From Luteococcus sp048595755 (lineage in GTDB: Bacteria; Actinomycetota; Actinomycetes; Propionibacteriales; Propionibacteriaceae): 64,000 nt of DNA. A model generated the notes under the pieces. The model did no database searches and was not told the DNA's origin. It worked only from the letters and a program-made list of their open reading frames with translations. The position numbers and the translations under genes are program-made. Position 1 is the stretch's first letter. Every line of letters starts with the position of its first letter. Of the stretch, positions 53,463-60,980 are shown piece after piece. The DNA lies in NCBI RefSeq assembly GCF_048595755.1, contig NZ_CP184360.1:3038001-3102000 (forward strand), given 5' to 3'.

Positions 53463-56228
53463 TCAGGCGTCGCCACCGGCGTTGCCGGAGGTACCGGCAT
53501 TGACGTCCAGCAGCTGGTACTTCTCCGCTGCCTGCAGCGGCCACTCGGCCGGAACCTCGCCCTTGGCGGCCAGCATCTGCAGGGCGCGCACGGCGATCGA
53601 GGGACCGTCGATGTGGAAGAAGCGACGGGCAGCCTGACGGGTGTCGGAGAAGCCGAAGCCGTCGGCACCCAGGCTGATGAACTCGCCCGGAACCCAGTTG
53701 GAGATCTGGTCCTGCACCGCACGCATGTAGTCGCTGACCGCGACGACGGGGCCGGGACGACCCTCGAGCTGCTGCGTGACGTAGGGAACCTTCTTCTCCT
53801 CCTGCGGGTACAGGAAGTTGTGCTCGTCGCACTCCAGGCCGTCGCGGCGCAGCTCACCCCAGCTGGTGACGCTCCACACGTCGGCGACGACGCCGAAGTC
53901 CTTCTTCAGCAGCTCCTGCGCCTCCAGCGCCCACGGGACGCCCACGCCCGAGGCCAGCAGCTGCGCACGACGAGCATCCTCGCCGACTCCCTCGAAGCTG
54001 CCCTCCTTGAGCAGGTACATGCCCTTGAGGATGCCGTCGGTGTCGATGCCCTCCGGCTCCTTCGGCATGACGATCGGCTCGTTGTAGACCGTCAGGTAGT
54101 AGATGACGTCCTCGGGATCCTCGCCGTACATGCGACGCAGACCGTCCTTGACGATGTGCGCGATCTCGTAGGAGTAGGCCGGGTCATAGCTGACGATGGC
54201 CGGGTTGGTGGAGGCCAGCAGCGGGCTGTGGCCGTCCATGTGCTGGGTGCCCTCACCGGTCAGCGTGGTGCGCCCCGCGGTGGCACCCACCAGGAAGCCA
54301 CGGCCCAGCTGGTCGGCGACGGCCCAGATCGAGTCGCCGGTGCGCTGGAAGCCGAACATCGAGTAGAAGATGTAGATCGGCACCATCGGCACGCCGTGGG
54401 TGGAGTACGACGTGGCCGCGGCGGTGAAGGCCGCCATCGAACCGGCCTCGTTGATGCCCAGGTGCAAGATCTGACCGTTCTTGGCCTCGCGGTAGCTGAG
54501 CATCAGCTCGTGGTCCACCGGGGTGTAGTTCTGGCCGTGCGGGTTGTAGATCTTGATCGTCGGGAAGAACGAGTCCATGCCGAAGGTGCGGGCCTCGTCG
54601 GGGATGATCGGCACGACGTGGGGAGCGAACTCCTTGTCGCGCATCAGGTCCTTCAGCAGGCGCACGAAGGCCATCGTCGAGGCGATCTGCTGGTTGCCGG
54701 AGCCCTTCTTCACACCGGCATAGGCCTTCTCCTCCGGCAGCTTGATCGCGCGGGTGGCCTTGCGTCGACGCTCGGGGACGAAACCGCCCAGCTCACGACG
54801 ACGCTCCATCATGTACTTGATGCGCTCGTCGTCGGGGCCCGGGTTCACGTACGGCGGCTGGTAGGGATTCTCCTCCAGCTGCGCGTCGGTGATCGGCATC
54901 TGCAGGCGGTCGCGGAAGCCCTTCAGGTCGTCCAGCGCCAGCTTCTTCATCTGGTGCGTGGCATTGCGACCGGCGAAGTGCGTGCCCAAGAAGTAGCCCT
55001 TGATGGTCTGGGCGAGGATCACGGTCGGCGCGCCGGTGAACTCCGTGGCGCTCTTGTAGGCCGCGTAGACCTTCTGGTAGTCGTGGCCGCCGCGCTTGAG
55101 GTTCCAGACCTCCTCGTCGCTCCAGTCGGCAACCATCGCCGCGGTGCGCGGATCCTTGTTGAAGAAGTGCTCACGCACGTAGGCGCCGTCATTGGCCTTG
55201 AAGGTCTGGTAGTCGCCATCGGGCGTGGCATTCATCAGGTTCACCAGGGCGCCCTCGGTGTCCTGGGCCAGCAGCGGATCCCAACCACGGCCCCAGATGA
55301 CCTTGATCACGTTCCAGCCGGCACCGCGGAAGAAGGCCTCCAGCTCCTGGATGATCTTGCCGTTGCCGCGCACCGGTCCGTCGAGGCGCTGCAGGTTGCA
55401 GTTGACGACGAAGGTGAGGTTGTCGAGCTCCTCGTTGGCGGCCAGCTGGAGCATGCCGCGCGACTCGGGCTCGTCCATCTCGCCGTCGCCCAGGAAGGCC
55501 CACACGCGCTGGTCGGAGGTGTCCTTGATGCCGCGATTGTGCAGGTAGCGGTTGAACTGCGCCTGGTAGATCGCGTTCATCGGGCCGATGCCCATGCTCA
55601 CCGTCGGGAACTGCCAGAAGTCGGGCAGCTGGTGCGGGTGCGGGTAGGACGGCAGGGCGCGGATCTTGCCGTCGACGATGTGGCTCTTCTCCTGGCGGAA
55701 GCCGTCCAGGTCGGCCTCGCTGAGGCGGCCCTCCAGGAAGGCGCGGGCGTACATGCCGGGGCTGGCGTGGCCCTGGAAGAAGATCTGGTCGCCGCCACCG
55801 GGGTGGTCCTGTCCACGCCAGAAGTGGTTCAGGCCGACCTCGTAGAGGGTCGCCGCGGAGGCATAGGAGGCGATGTGGCCACCCACACCGATGCCCGGAC
55901 GCTGGGCGCGGTGCACCGTCATGGCGGCATTCCAACGCAGCAGGCGGCGGTAGCCGCGCTCCAGCTGCTCGTCGCCGGGGTAGCTCGGCTCCTGCGACGG
56001 GGGGATGGTGTTGACGTAGTCGGTGCTGGTCAGCGACGGAACGCCGATCTGGCGCTCGCGGGAACGCTCCAGCAACTTCAGCATCACGTAACGGGCCCGG
56101 TTGCGGCCCTCCGCATCGATGATGCCGTCCAGCGACTCCAACCACTCCGCGGTCTCCTGCGGATCGGCGTCGGGGAGATTCGTGGGCAGGCCGTTGATGA
56201 TCGGGCCCGGTTCCTCGCGTGGGATCAC
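53463..56228 (-). CDS. aceE: Pyruvate dehydrogenase E1 component, homodimeric type
   Basis: A 921-residue single-chain E1 that decarboxylates pyruvate with thiamine diphosphate and transfers acetyl to E2. The ThDP site is GDGEMDEPESRG to VVNCNLQ, and GVGGHIASYASAATLYEVGL and EGTQHMDGHSP are family signatures. AAAGGA lies six bases before GTG 56228. E2 and E3 are not in the window. The 129-base gap upstream contains TTGACA and a CTGGTCCAG palindrome but no clear -10. Confidence 0.96.
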   Translation of the reverse strand: MIPREEPGPIINGLPTNLPDADPQETAEWLESLDGIIDAEGRNRARYVMLKLLERSRERQIGVPSLTSTDYVNTIPPSQEPSYPGDEQLERGYRRLLRWNAAMTVHRAQRPGIGVGGHIASYASAATLYEVGLNHFWRGQDHPGGGDQIFFQGHASPGMYARAFLEGRLSEADLDGFRQEKSHIVDGKIRALPSYPHPHQLPDFWQFPTVSMGIGPMNAIYQAQFNRYLHNRGIKDTSDQRVWAFLGDGEMDEPESRGMLQLAANEELDNLTFVVNCNLQRLDGPVRGNGKIIQELEAFFRGAGWNVIKVIWGRGWDPLLAQDTEGALVNLMNATPDGDYQTFKANDGAYVREHFFNKDPRTAAMVADWSDEEVWNLKRGGHDYQKVYAAYKSATEFTGAPTVILAQTIKGYFLGTHFAGRNATHQMKKLALDDLKGFRDRLQMPITDAQLEENPYQPPYVNPGPDDERIKYMMERRRELGGFVPERRRKATRAIKLPEEKAYAGVKKGSGNQQIASTMAFVRLLKDLMRDKEFAPHVVPIIPDEARTFGMDSFFPTIKIYNPHGQNYTPVDHELMLSYREAKNGQILHLGINEAGSMAAFTAAATSYSTHGVPMVPIYIFYSMFGFQRTGDSIWAVADQLGRGFLVGATAGRTTLTGEGTQHMDGHSPLLASTNPAIVSYDPAYSYEIAHIVKDGLRRMYGEDPEDVIYYLTVYNEPIVMPKEPEGIDTDGILKGMYLLKEGSFEGVGEDARRAQLLASGVGVPWALEAQELLKKDFGVVADVWSVTSWGELRRDGLECDEHNFLYPQEEKKVPYVTQQLEGRPGPVVAVSDYMRAVQDQISNWVPGEFISLGADGFGFSDTRQAARRFFHIDGPSIAVRALQMLAAKGEVPAEWPLQAAEKYQLLDVNAGTSGNAGGDA

Positions 56229-56357
56229 GCTGCGTCCTTTCTGTTTCCGAACGTCACCTCGCACACCGCGGTGCCGCTCGGTTCATCTTCCACCCACCGC
56301 AAACTTTTGTCACGGTCGGGGCATTGTCAATTGCCTGCAGCTGTCTGGTCCAGTCTG

Positions 56358-57158
56358 TCAGATTTCACAAGTCACCTCACGGGTGTCATCGGTGATCCAG
56401 TCCGACCACGACCCCGCATGCAGCCACAGTCCGTCCACGCCGGCGGCCTGGCCGGCCAACAGCACTCGGGTGGCGGTCAGGCCAGAGCCGCAGGTCAGCA
56501 CGTCGCCCTCCCGCAATTCCCCGATGCGCTGGCCCACCTGGTCGGCGGGCAGGTTCACCGCGCCGGGGATGTGGCCGGCCACCGGATCGATCGGTTCATG
56601 CTCGCCGCGGAAGCGCTGCTCGGCGCGGACGTCGACCACACGGTGCCCGGCATCCTGCATCCCCGGCAGGTCGTCGGAGGAGACCACGGGCAGGCGACCG
56701 GGAAGCGCCACGAAATCACCCTCGGCGGCCTGCACCGGCTGCTGGGTGAGCTCTCCCCCGGACTGCCGCCAGGCCTCGATGCCTCCCGCCAGCACCCGCA
56801 CCCTGTCATGGCCGTGGTGCCGGAGCAGCCACCACAGGCGGGCGGCACCCATGCAGTCGCCGGAATCGAGGGCGACCACCGGCTGGCCGACACGAAGCCC
56901 CACCCGGCGCATCACCTGCTGGAAGTCGGTCTGGCTCGGCAGCGGGTGGCGTCCACCCCGCCCATCGGGCCGTGGTGCCGAGAGCTCATGCTCCACGTCG
57001 ACGAAGACGGACCCGGGCACGTGAGCGGCGCGGTACTGGGCCAGTCCCCAGTCGGGCTGGCCCAAGCGAAAGCGCACGTCGACGACCAGTGGAGCATCCG
57101 GCTGCCGCATCCGTTCCCGCAGCTCGACGGCGTCGATCAGCACGTCATGCCTGGTCAT
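56358..57158 (-). CDS. sseA: Sulfurtransferase (two rhodanese domains)
   Basis: A 266-residue tandem rhodanese. The N-terminal domain is inactive and the C-terminal one has the loop TCGSGLTATR, with the active Cys; CGSG-T is the 3-mercaptopyruvate sulfurtransferase type. It moves sulfur to cyanide or other acceptors. AGGAGG lies six bases before ATG 57158, which is 14 bases inside the tdk gene. Confidence 0.88.
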   Translation of the reverse strand: MTRHDVLIDAVELRERMRQPDAPLVVDVRFRLGQPDWGLAQYRAAHVPGSVFVDVEHELSAPRPDGRGGRHPLPSQTDFQQVMRRVGLRVGQPVVALDSGDCMGAARLWWLLRHHGHDRVRVLAGGIEAWRQSGGELTQQPVQAAEGDFVALPGRLPVVSSDDLPGMQDAGHRVVDVRAEQRFRGEHEPIDPVAGHIPGAVNLPADQVGQRIGELREGDVLTCGSGLTATRVLLAGQAAGVDGLWLHAGSWSDWITDDTREVTCEI

Positions 57159-57828
57159 CGTCGCCCTCCTGGAAGGGAAGTTGGTCGGGTCGCAGCTGCT
57201 GCGCCGAACGCTTCTTGGTGAGCTGCTGGCGGTGGTGTCGTCGGCACAACACCTCATAGCGAACCACGCTGCCCGGCCGTCCGGAAGCCTCCTCGGTTTC
57301 GGCCACGTCGCCCACGACCACCTGGCTGCCCTCCACGACCATCACCCCGTCCACGGTTCGGGCATTGTGGGTGGCACGCTGGCCGCACCAGCACAACGGC
57401 TGCACCTGCAGCCGCTCCACCCGGTCGGCCAGCTCCACCAGTCGCTTGGAACCGGGGAACATCTCGGTGCGAAAGTCGCTGAGGATGCCGAAGGCGAACA
57501 CGTCGATGCCCAGCTCGTCGACGATGCGGGCAAGTTCGTCCACCTGGGCGGGCAGGAAGAACTGGGTCTCGTCGCAGATCAGGTAGTCGAGGCGCCCGCC
57601 GGCGGTCAGGTGGCCGACGACGTGCTCCAGGAAACTGAACTGGTCGTCCACCTCGGTGGCGGCCTGCGACAGGCCGATGCGGCTGGTGATGACCGCCTCG
57701 CCCGCACGGTCGAAACGGGTGAACAGCTGCCCCACCCGGTCATGCGAGCTCTGCGTGTAGTCCATCTGCAGGGCCAGGGTGGACTTGCCGCAGTCCATCG
57801 GCCCGGTGAAGAAGACGAGTTCTGCCAT
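57145..57828 (-). CDS. tdk: Thymidine kinase
   Basis: A 227-residue type II thymidine kinase: P-loop FFTGPMDCGKST, Walker B LICDETQF, and lasso-domain zinc ligands CWCG and CRRHH. It phosphorylates thymidine in nucleotide salvage. ATG 57828 (MAELVFF) has GGTGAGG upstream, five bases after the preceding stop. The tail (DQLPFQEGDDDQA) is longer than usual. Confidence 0.94.
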   Translation of the reverse strand: MAELVFFTGPMDCGKSTLALQMDYTQSSHDRVGQLFTRFDRAGEAVITSRIGLSQAATEVDDQFSFLEHVVGHLTAGGRLDYLICDETQFFLPAQVDELARIVDELGIDVFAFGILSDFRTEMFPGSKRLVELADRVERLQVQPLCWCGQRATHNARTVDGVMVVEGSQVVVGDVAETEEASGRPGSVVRYEVLCRRHHRQQLTKKRSAQQLRPDQLPFQEGDDDQA

Positions 57829-57833
57829 CGGCC

Positions 57834-58985
57834 TCACCAACTCGCCGGGTGGTCGACGAGCAGCGGCACCTGCATCTCGGCGGGAGTCAACGAGCCGTGT
57901 TGCCCCACCAGGCCGAGTTCGCGCGGCAGTGCGCGCGTCATGACGGCCCAGTCGTCGCGCATGGCCACCAGCACGTCGCCGAAGCGATCACGAAGGCTCG
58001 CATCCATCGGGCCGAACCAACCGGCCTCGACGGCCTGCACCCGGCTCACCACCAGGGCACGCTCCCCCAGCTCGGCTTCCCACCGCCGCTGCACCGCGCC
58101 GGGTTCACTGGTCCACAACTGACGCAAGCGGCCCTCACCAGCGAAGACGTCGACGCCCTGCAGCAGGGCGGGGCTGTCCTCCACCAGGACGTGGCGTTCG
58201 GCGGACACGTCGATCATCCCGTGGTCGCCGGTGACCAGCAGGCACACCTGGTCATCCAGCGCCTCGCGCAGCTGGGCGGCGAAACCGTCGATGCTGGTCA
58301 GGGCGTCCAGCCATTCCTGCGAGGCGACGCCCTTGCCGTGCCCGGTGTGGTCCAGGGTGCGCTCGTAGACGTAGACGACATTGCGGGAGCCTTCCCGGCT
58401 GGCGGCCACGCTGGCCTCGATCCGGGCAGGGTGGTCCAGTTCGTCGACGCCGACGAAGCGGGGGCCCCGCAGCGCGGTGGTGGTCAGCCCCGAGCCGGCG
58501 AAACGCTCCAGACCCACCGACGTGACCGTCACCCCGGCGGCCGCGAGGCGTTCGAACATGGTGGCCTTGGGCTGGAAGCCCAGCAGGTCGTCGGGGCCTC
58601 CTTCCCAGGTGAGGGCATTCATCGCGTGGCTGCATCCGGGAGCGCGGAAGGAATAGCCGGCGGTGCCGTGCTGCCCCGGCACCAGTCCCGTGCCCAGACA
58701 GGTCAGCGAGGTGGCCGTGGTGGAGGGGACGCCGCTGGTCAGCCGCACCGCGTCGCCGTAGACCTCGCTGAAGTATTCGGTGTGCTGCAGGCTCTGGCGC
58801 AGCAGCTGGTCTCCCAGGCCGTCCACCAGCAGCACCACATAGGACTCGGCCGACGGCAGGCCCAGCACGTCCCGATCGCAGCCCGGCACGCCCAGGTGCG
58901 CCCCGATGCTGGGCAGCAGGTCACTCAGCGCCGAGTGGCCGTAGCGCGGCAGGATGAAGTCGTCGGGAATCTGCACCTGGCTCAC
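57834..58985 (-). CDS. Alkaline phosphatase-superfamily phosphodiesterase
   Basis: A 383-residue type I phosphodiesterase/nucleotide-pyrophosphatase-like protein. Metal and nucleophile motifs are LLVDGLGD, PSTTATSLT (Thr), YERTLDHTGHGKG and VTGDHGMID. No signal peptide is present, so it acts in the cytoplasm on an unknown phosphoester. GTG 58985 overlaps the DUF5998 stop by GTGA. Confidence 0.87.
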   Translation of the reverse strand: MSQVQIPDDFILPRYGHSALSDLLPSIGAHLGVPGCDRDVLGLPSAESYVVLLVDGLGDQLLRQSLQHTEYFSEVYGDAVRLTSGVPSTTATSLTCLGTGLVPGQHGTAGYSFRAPGCSHAMNALTWEGGPDDLLGFQPKATMFERLAAAGVTVTSVGLERFAGSGLTTTALRGPRFVGVDELDHPARIEASVAASREGSRNVVYVYERTLDHTGHGKGVASQEWLDALTSIDGFAAQLREALDDQVCLLVTGDHGMIDVSAERHVLVEDSPALLQGVDVFAGEGRLRQLWTSEPGAVQRRWEAELGERALVVSRVQAVEAGWFGPMDASLRDRFGDVLVAMRDDWAVMTRALPRELGLVGQHGSLTPAEMQVPLLVDHPASW

Positions 58986-59578
58986 CGCTGGGCCCCCACC
59001 AGCTGTTGCAGCGTGGTGGCGAAGCTCACCAGGCGGGTCACCTGCTCGGCACCGTCGGCGGTGACGCTCATCCGCACGGTGATGTCGTCCCCCACCACGC
59101 TGCCGGAATAGCCGTGGTCGGCGGTGCAGGACTGGTCGGCGCAGGCCGCCGGTTCCAGGTCGATGCGGCGCATCGTGCCCCAGCCCAGGGTCAGCCAGGT
59201 CTCGACCACCTCGGACCCGGGCGTGCCGAAGGTCTGGGGGCGGGAGACCACGCGGCTCAGCGAGACCTGTGAGACCGAACGCAGCGGCATCGCCTCACAG
59301 CTGGTCACGGCCCGGTCGCTGGGGGTGGGATGGCCCAGCGCGTCGGTGGCCGGACCGTCGTCGGTGTGCACCACCAGCAGTCTGGTGTCGGTGACCACCA
59401 GGACGGTGACGTGGCGATGGATCTCGTCGTGGGCGAAGGTGGCCTCGTGGTGCACCAGGTGGGTCACCACCTGCTCGTCTCCGAGCGCCAGCGCCACCGA
59501 GTCGGTGACGAACTCCGGAAAGTAGCCGCAGTCGGCGATCTGGGCCCGTAGCTCGGCGGGCAGACAGGAGGCATTCAC
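58982..59578 (-). CDS. DUF5998 family protein
   Basis: A 198-residue protein (VNASCLPAELRAQIADCGYF) of an actinobacterial family of unknown function, with a PH-like beta-rich pattern. It is the first gene of a four-gene overlapping unit (DUF5998, phosphodiesterase, tdk, sseA). GTG 59578 is the best start; GAGCAT ends six bases upstream. Confidence 0.78.
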   Translation of the reverse strand: MNASCLPAELRAQIADCGYFPEFVTDSVALALGDEQVVTHLVHHEATFAHDEIHRHVTVLVVTDTRLLVVHTDDGPATDALGHPTPSDRAVTSCEAMPLRSVSQVSLSRVVSRPQTFGTPGSEVVETWLTLGWGTMRRIDLEPAACADQSCTADHGYSGSVVGDDITVRMSVTADGAEQVTRLVSFATTLQQLVGAQR

Positions 59579-59584
59579 CCGGCC

Positions 59585-59605
59585 ATGCTCCCATGTCGGT
59601 ACAGT
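59585..59605. promoter_or_regulatory. Back-to-back leaderless promoters
   Basis: Minus-strand GAGCAT (59590-59585) lies six bases before GTG 59578, and plus-strand TACAGT (59600-59605) seven bases before ATG 59613. Only 34 bases separate the start codons, so the two promoters overlap and probably compete. Confidence 0.5.
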
Positions 59606-59612
59606 TCGACGC

Positions 59613-60662
59613 ATGTCGACCAGACCATTCCTCGGAGCCCGCGCCGAGGAGTTTGCCCGCACGCGCATCAACCGGCGTCTCGAGACGGCCTCCTGGCGCC
59701 CGACGGTGATCCCCTACGTCGGCTACGGAACCAGCGACCACATCCGGGTGCTGGCCCGGGTGGTGCTCACCCCGCGCGATGCCCGCAGCCAGCTGGGTCA
59801 GGCGGCCGAGGGATTCCTGCAACAACGAGGCTGGCGCAACTTCCTCAGCGCCCCGGTGCCCCGCGCCGAGGTGACGGTGCAGATGAAGGGCTCGCGCATG
59901 CAGGTGCGCGCCGACCGCGGTGGTTATGTGGACATGCGGCTGACCATCGAGGGGCTCGAGCCGGGTGTGCACGAGGCCGAGGTGATCACCGGAGACGGGC
60001 AGGTCTCCAAGGTTCCCGTCCAGGTGGTCAGCAGCGAGGAGACCTTCGGCCTGGTCAGCGACCTGGACGACACCGTCATCTCCACCTCGCTGCCCCGACT
60101 GTTCATCGCGGCCTGGAACTCCTTCGTCGTCACCGAGGAGGGACGACGTGCCGTTCCCGGCATGGCACGGATGTACCAGCAGATGCTGGCCGAGCACCCC
60201 GGCGCCCCGGTGATCTATGTCTCCACCGGCTCGTGGAACACCCACGCCTTCCTCAACCGCTTCCTCACCCGGCACGGCTTCCCCAAGGGCGCCATGCTGT
60301 TGACCGACTGGGGCCCCACCCACACCGGCTGGTTCCGCAGCGGCCCCGACCACAAGCGGCTCTCGCTGCGCGAGCTGGCGCGCGACTTCCCCAACATTCG
60401 TTGGGTGCTGGTGGGTGACGACGGCCAGCATGACCCCGGGCTGTATGCCGAGTTCGCCGAACTCCAACCCGACCGGGTGCGCGCGATCGCGATTCGCGAG
60501 CTGTCGATGACCGAGCAGGTGCTGGCCCACGGCTCCACCACGGTGCTCAGCGACGACGACCACCTGGCCTGGCGTCCACAGCGGGCGCCCGAGGTGCGCG
60601 GCCGTGACGGCGACGAACTGTGGCCCAAACTGCAGGCCGTGCTGGCCCAGAACCCAGACTGA
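59613..60662 (+). CDS. App1-family (DUF2183) phosphatase
   Basis: A 349-residue HAD-like phosphatase of the App1/DUF2183 family, known in yeast as a phosphatidate phosphatase. The nucleophile motif is LVSDLDDTVIST; motif II is IYVSTGSWN and motif III LVGDDGQHDP. The substrate in bacteria is unproven. ATG 59613 follows TACAGT by seven bases. Stop 60662 is followed by a long inverted repeat. Confidence 0.85.
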   Translation: MSTRPFLGARAEEFARTRINRRLETASWRPTVIPYVGYGTSDHIRVLARVVLTPRDARSQLGQAAEGFLQQRGWRNFLSAPVPRAEVTVQMKGSRMQVRADRGGYVDMRLTIEGLEPGVHEAEVITGDGQVSKVPVQVVSSEETFGLVSDLDDTVISTSLPRLFIAAWNSFVVTEEGRRAVPGMARMYQQMLAEHPGAPVIYVSTGSWNTHAFLNRFLTRHGFPKGAMLLTDWGPTHTGWFRSGPDHKRLSLRELARDFPNIRWVLVGDDGQHDPGLYAEFAELQPDRVRAIAIRELSMTEQVLAHGSTTVLSDDDHLAWRPQRAPEVRGRDGDELWPKLQAVLAQNPD

Positions 60663-60671
60663 ACGGCAATG

Positions 60672-60751
60672 CCCGTCAGAAGTTGGCCTCATACGGCGTT
60701 GGACACGTTCAAATTTCCTTGGCGCGCGTTTTTCGACCAACTTCTGACGGG
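60672..60751. repeat. 80-base dyad with 15-base perfect arms
   Basis: CCCGTCAGAAGTTGG (60672-60686) is exactly complementary to CCAACTTCTGACGGG (60737-60751) around a 50-base AT-richer spacer, and ATTTTCC follows. No coding capacity. It may be a MITE/REP-type element or a large terminator of the App1-like gene. Confidence 0.7.
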
Positions 60752-60788
60752 ATTTTCCGCGCCGGGCCTCAGGCGTCCTCGGAGTGCG

Positions 60789-60856
60789 GGCCCACTCCCC
60801 AAGATCGTCCAGTTCCTCAGACCGTCCATTTCCCCAAATCATCAATGTCCCCGGCC
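60789..60856. repeat. Degenerate 17-base tandem array
   Basis: Four 17-base units can be laid end to end; units 2 and 3 (CGTCCAGTTCCTCAGAC and CGTCCATTTCCCCAAAT) match at 13 of 17 positions and the outer two at about 10. It lies in the 318-base non-coding gap before parC, which otherwise is pyrimidine-rich with no gene. Confidence 0.4.
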
Positions 60857-60980
60857 CCTTCACCGCCCTGGGCCGCTCATCCACCGCCTCCGCACGGGCC
60901 GTCCCGGCGCGCCGTGCGAGGCGAGCGCCCGTCATCGGTGAAAATGTGGGGTCACGCAAGACCCGAAGGAGCATCCCGCC

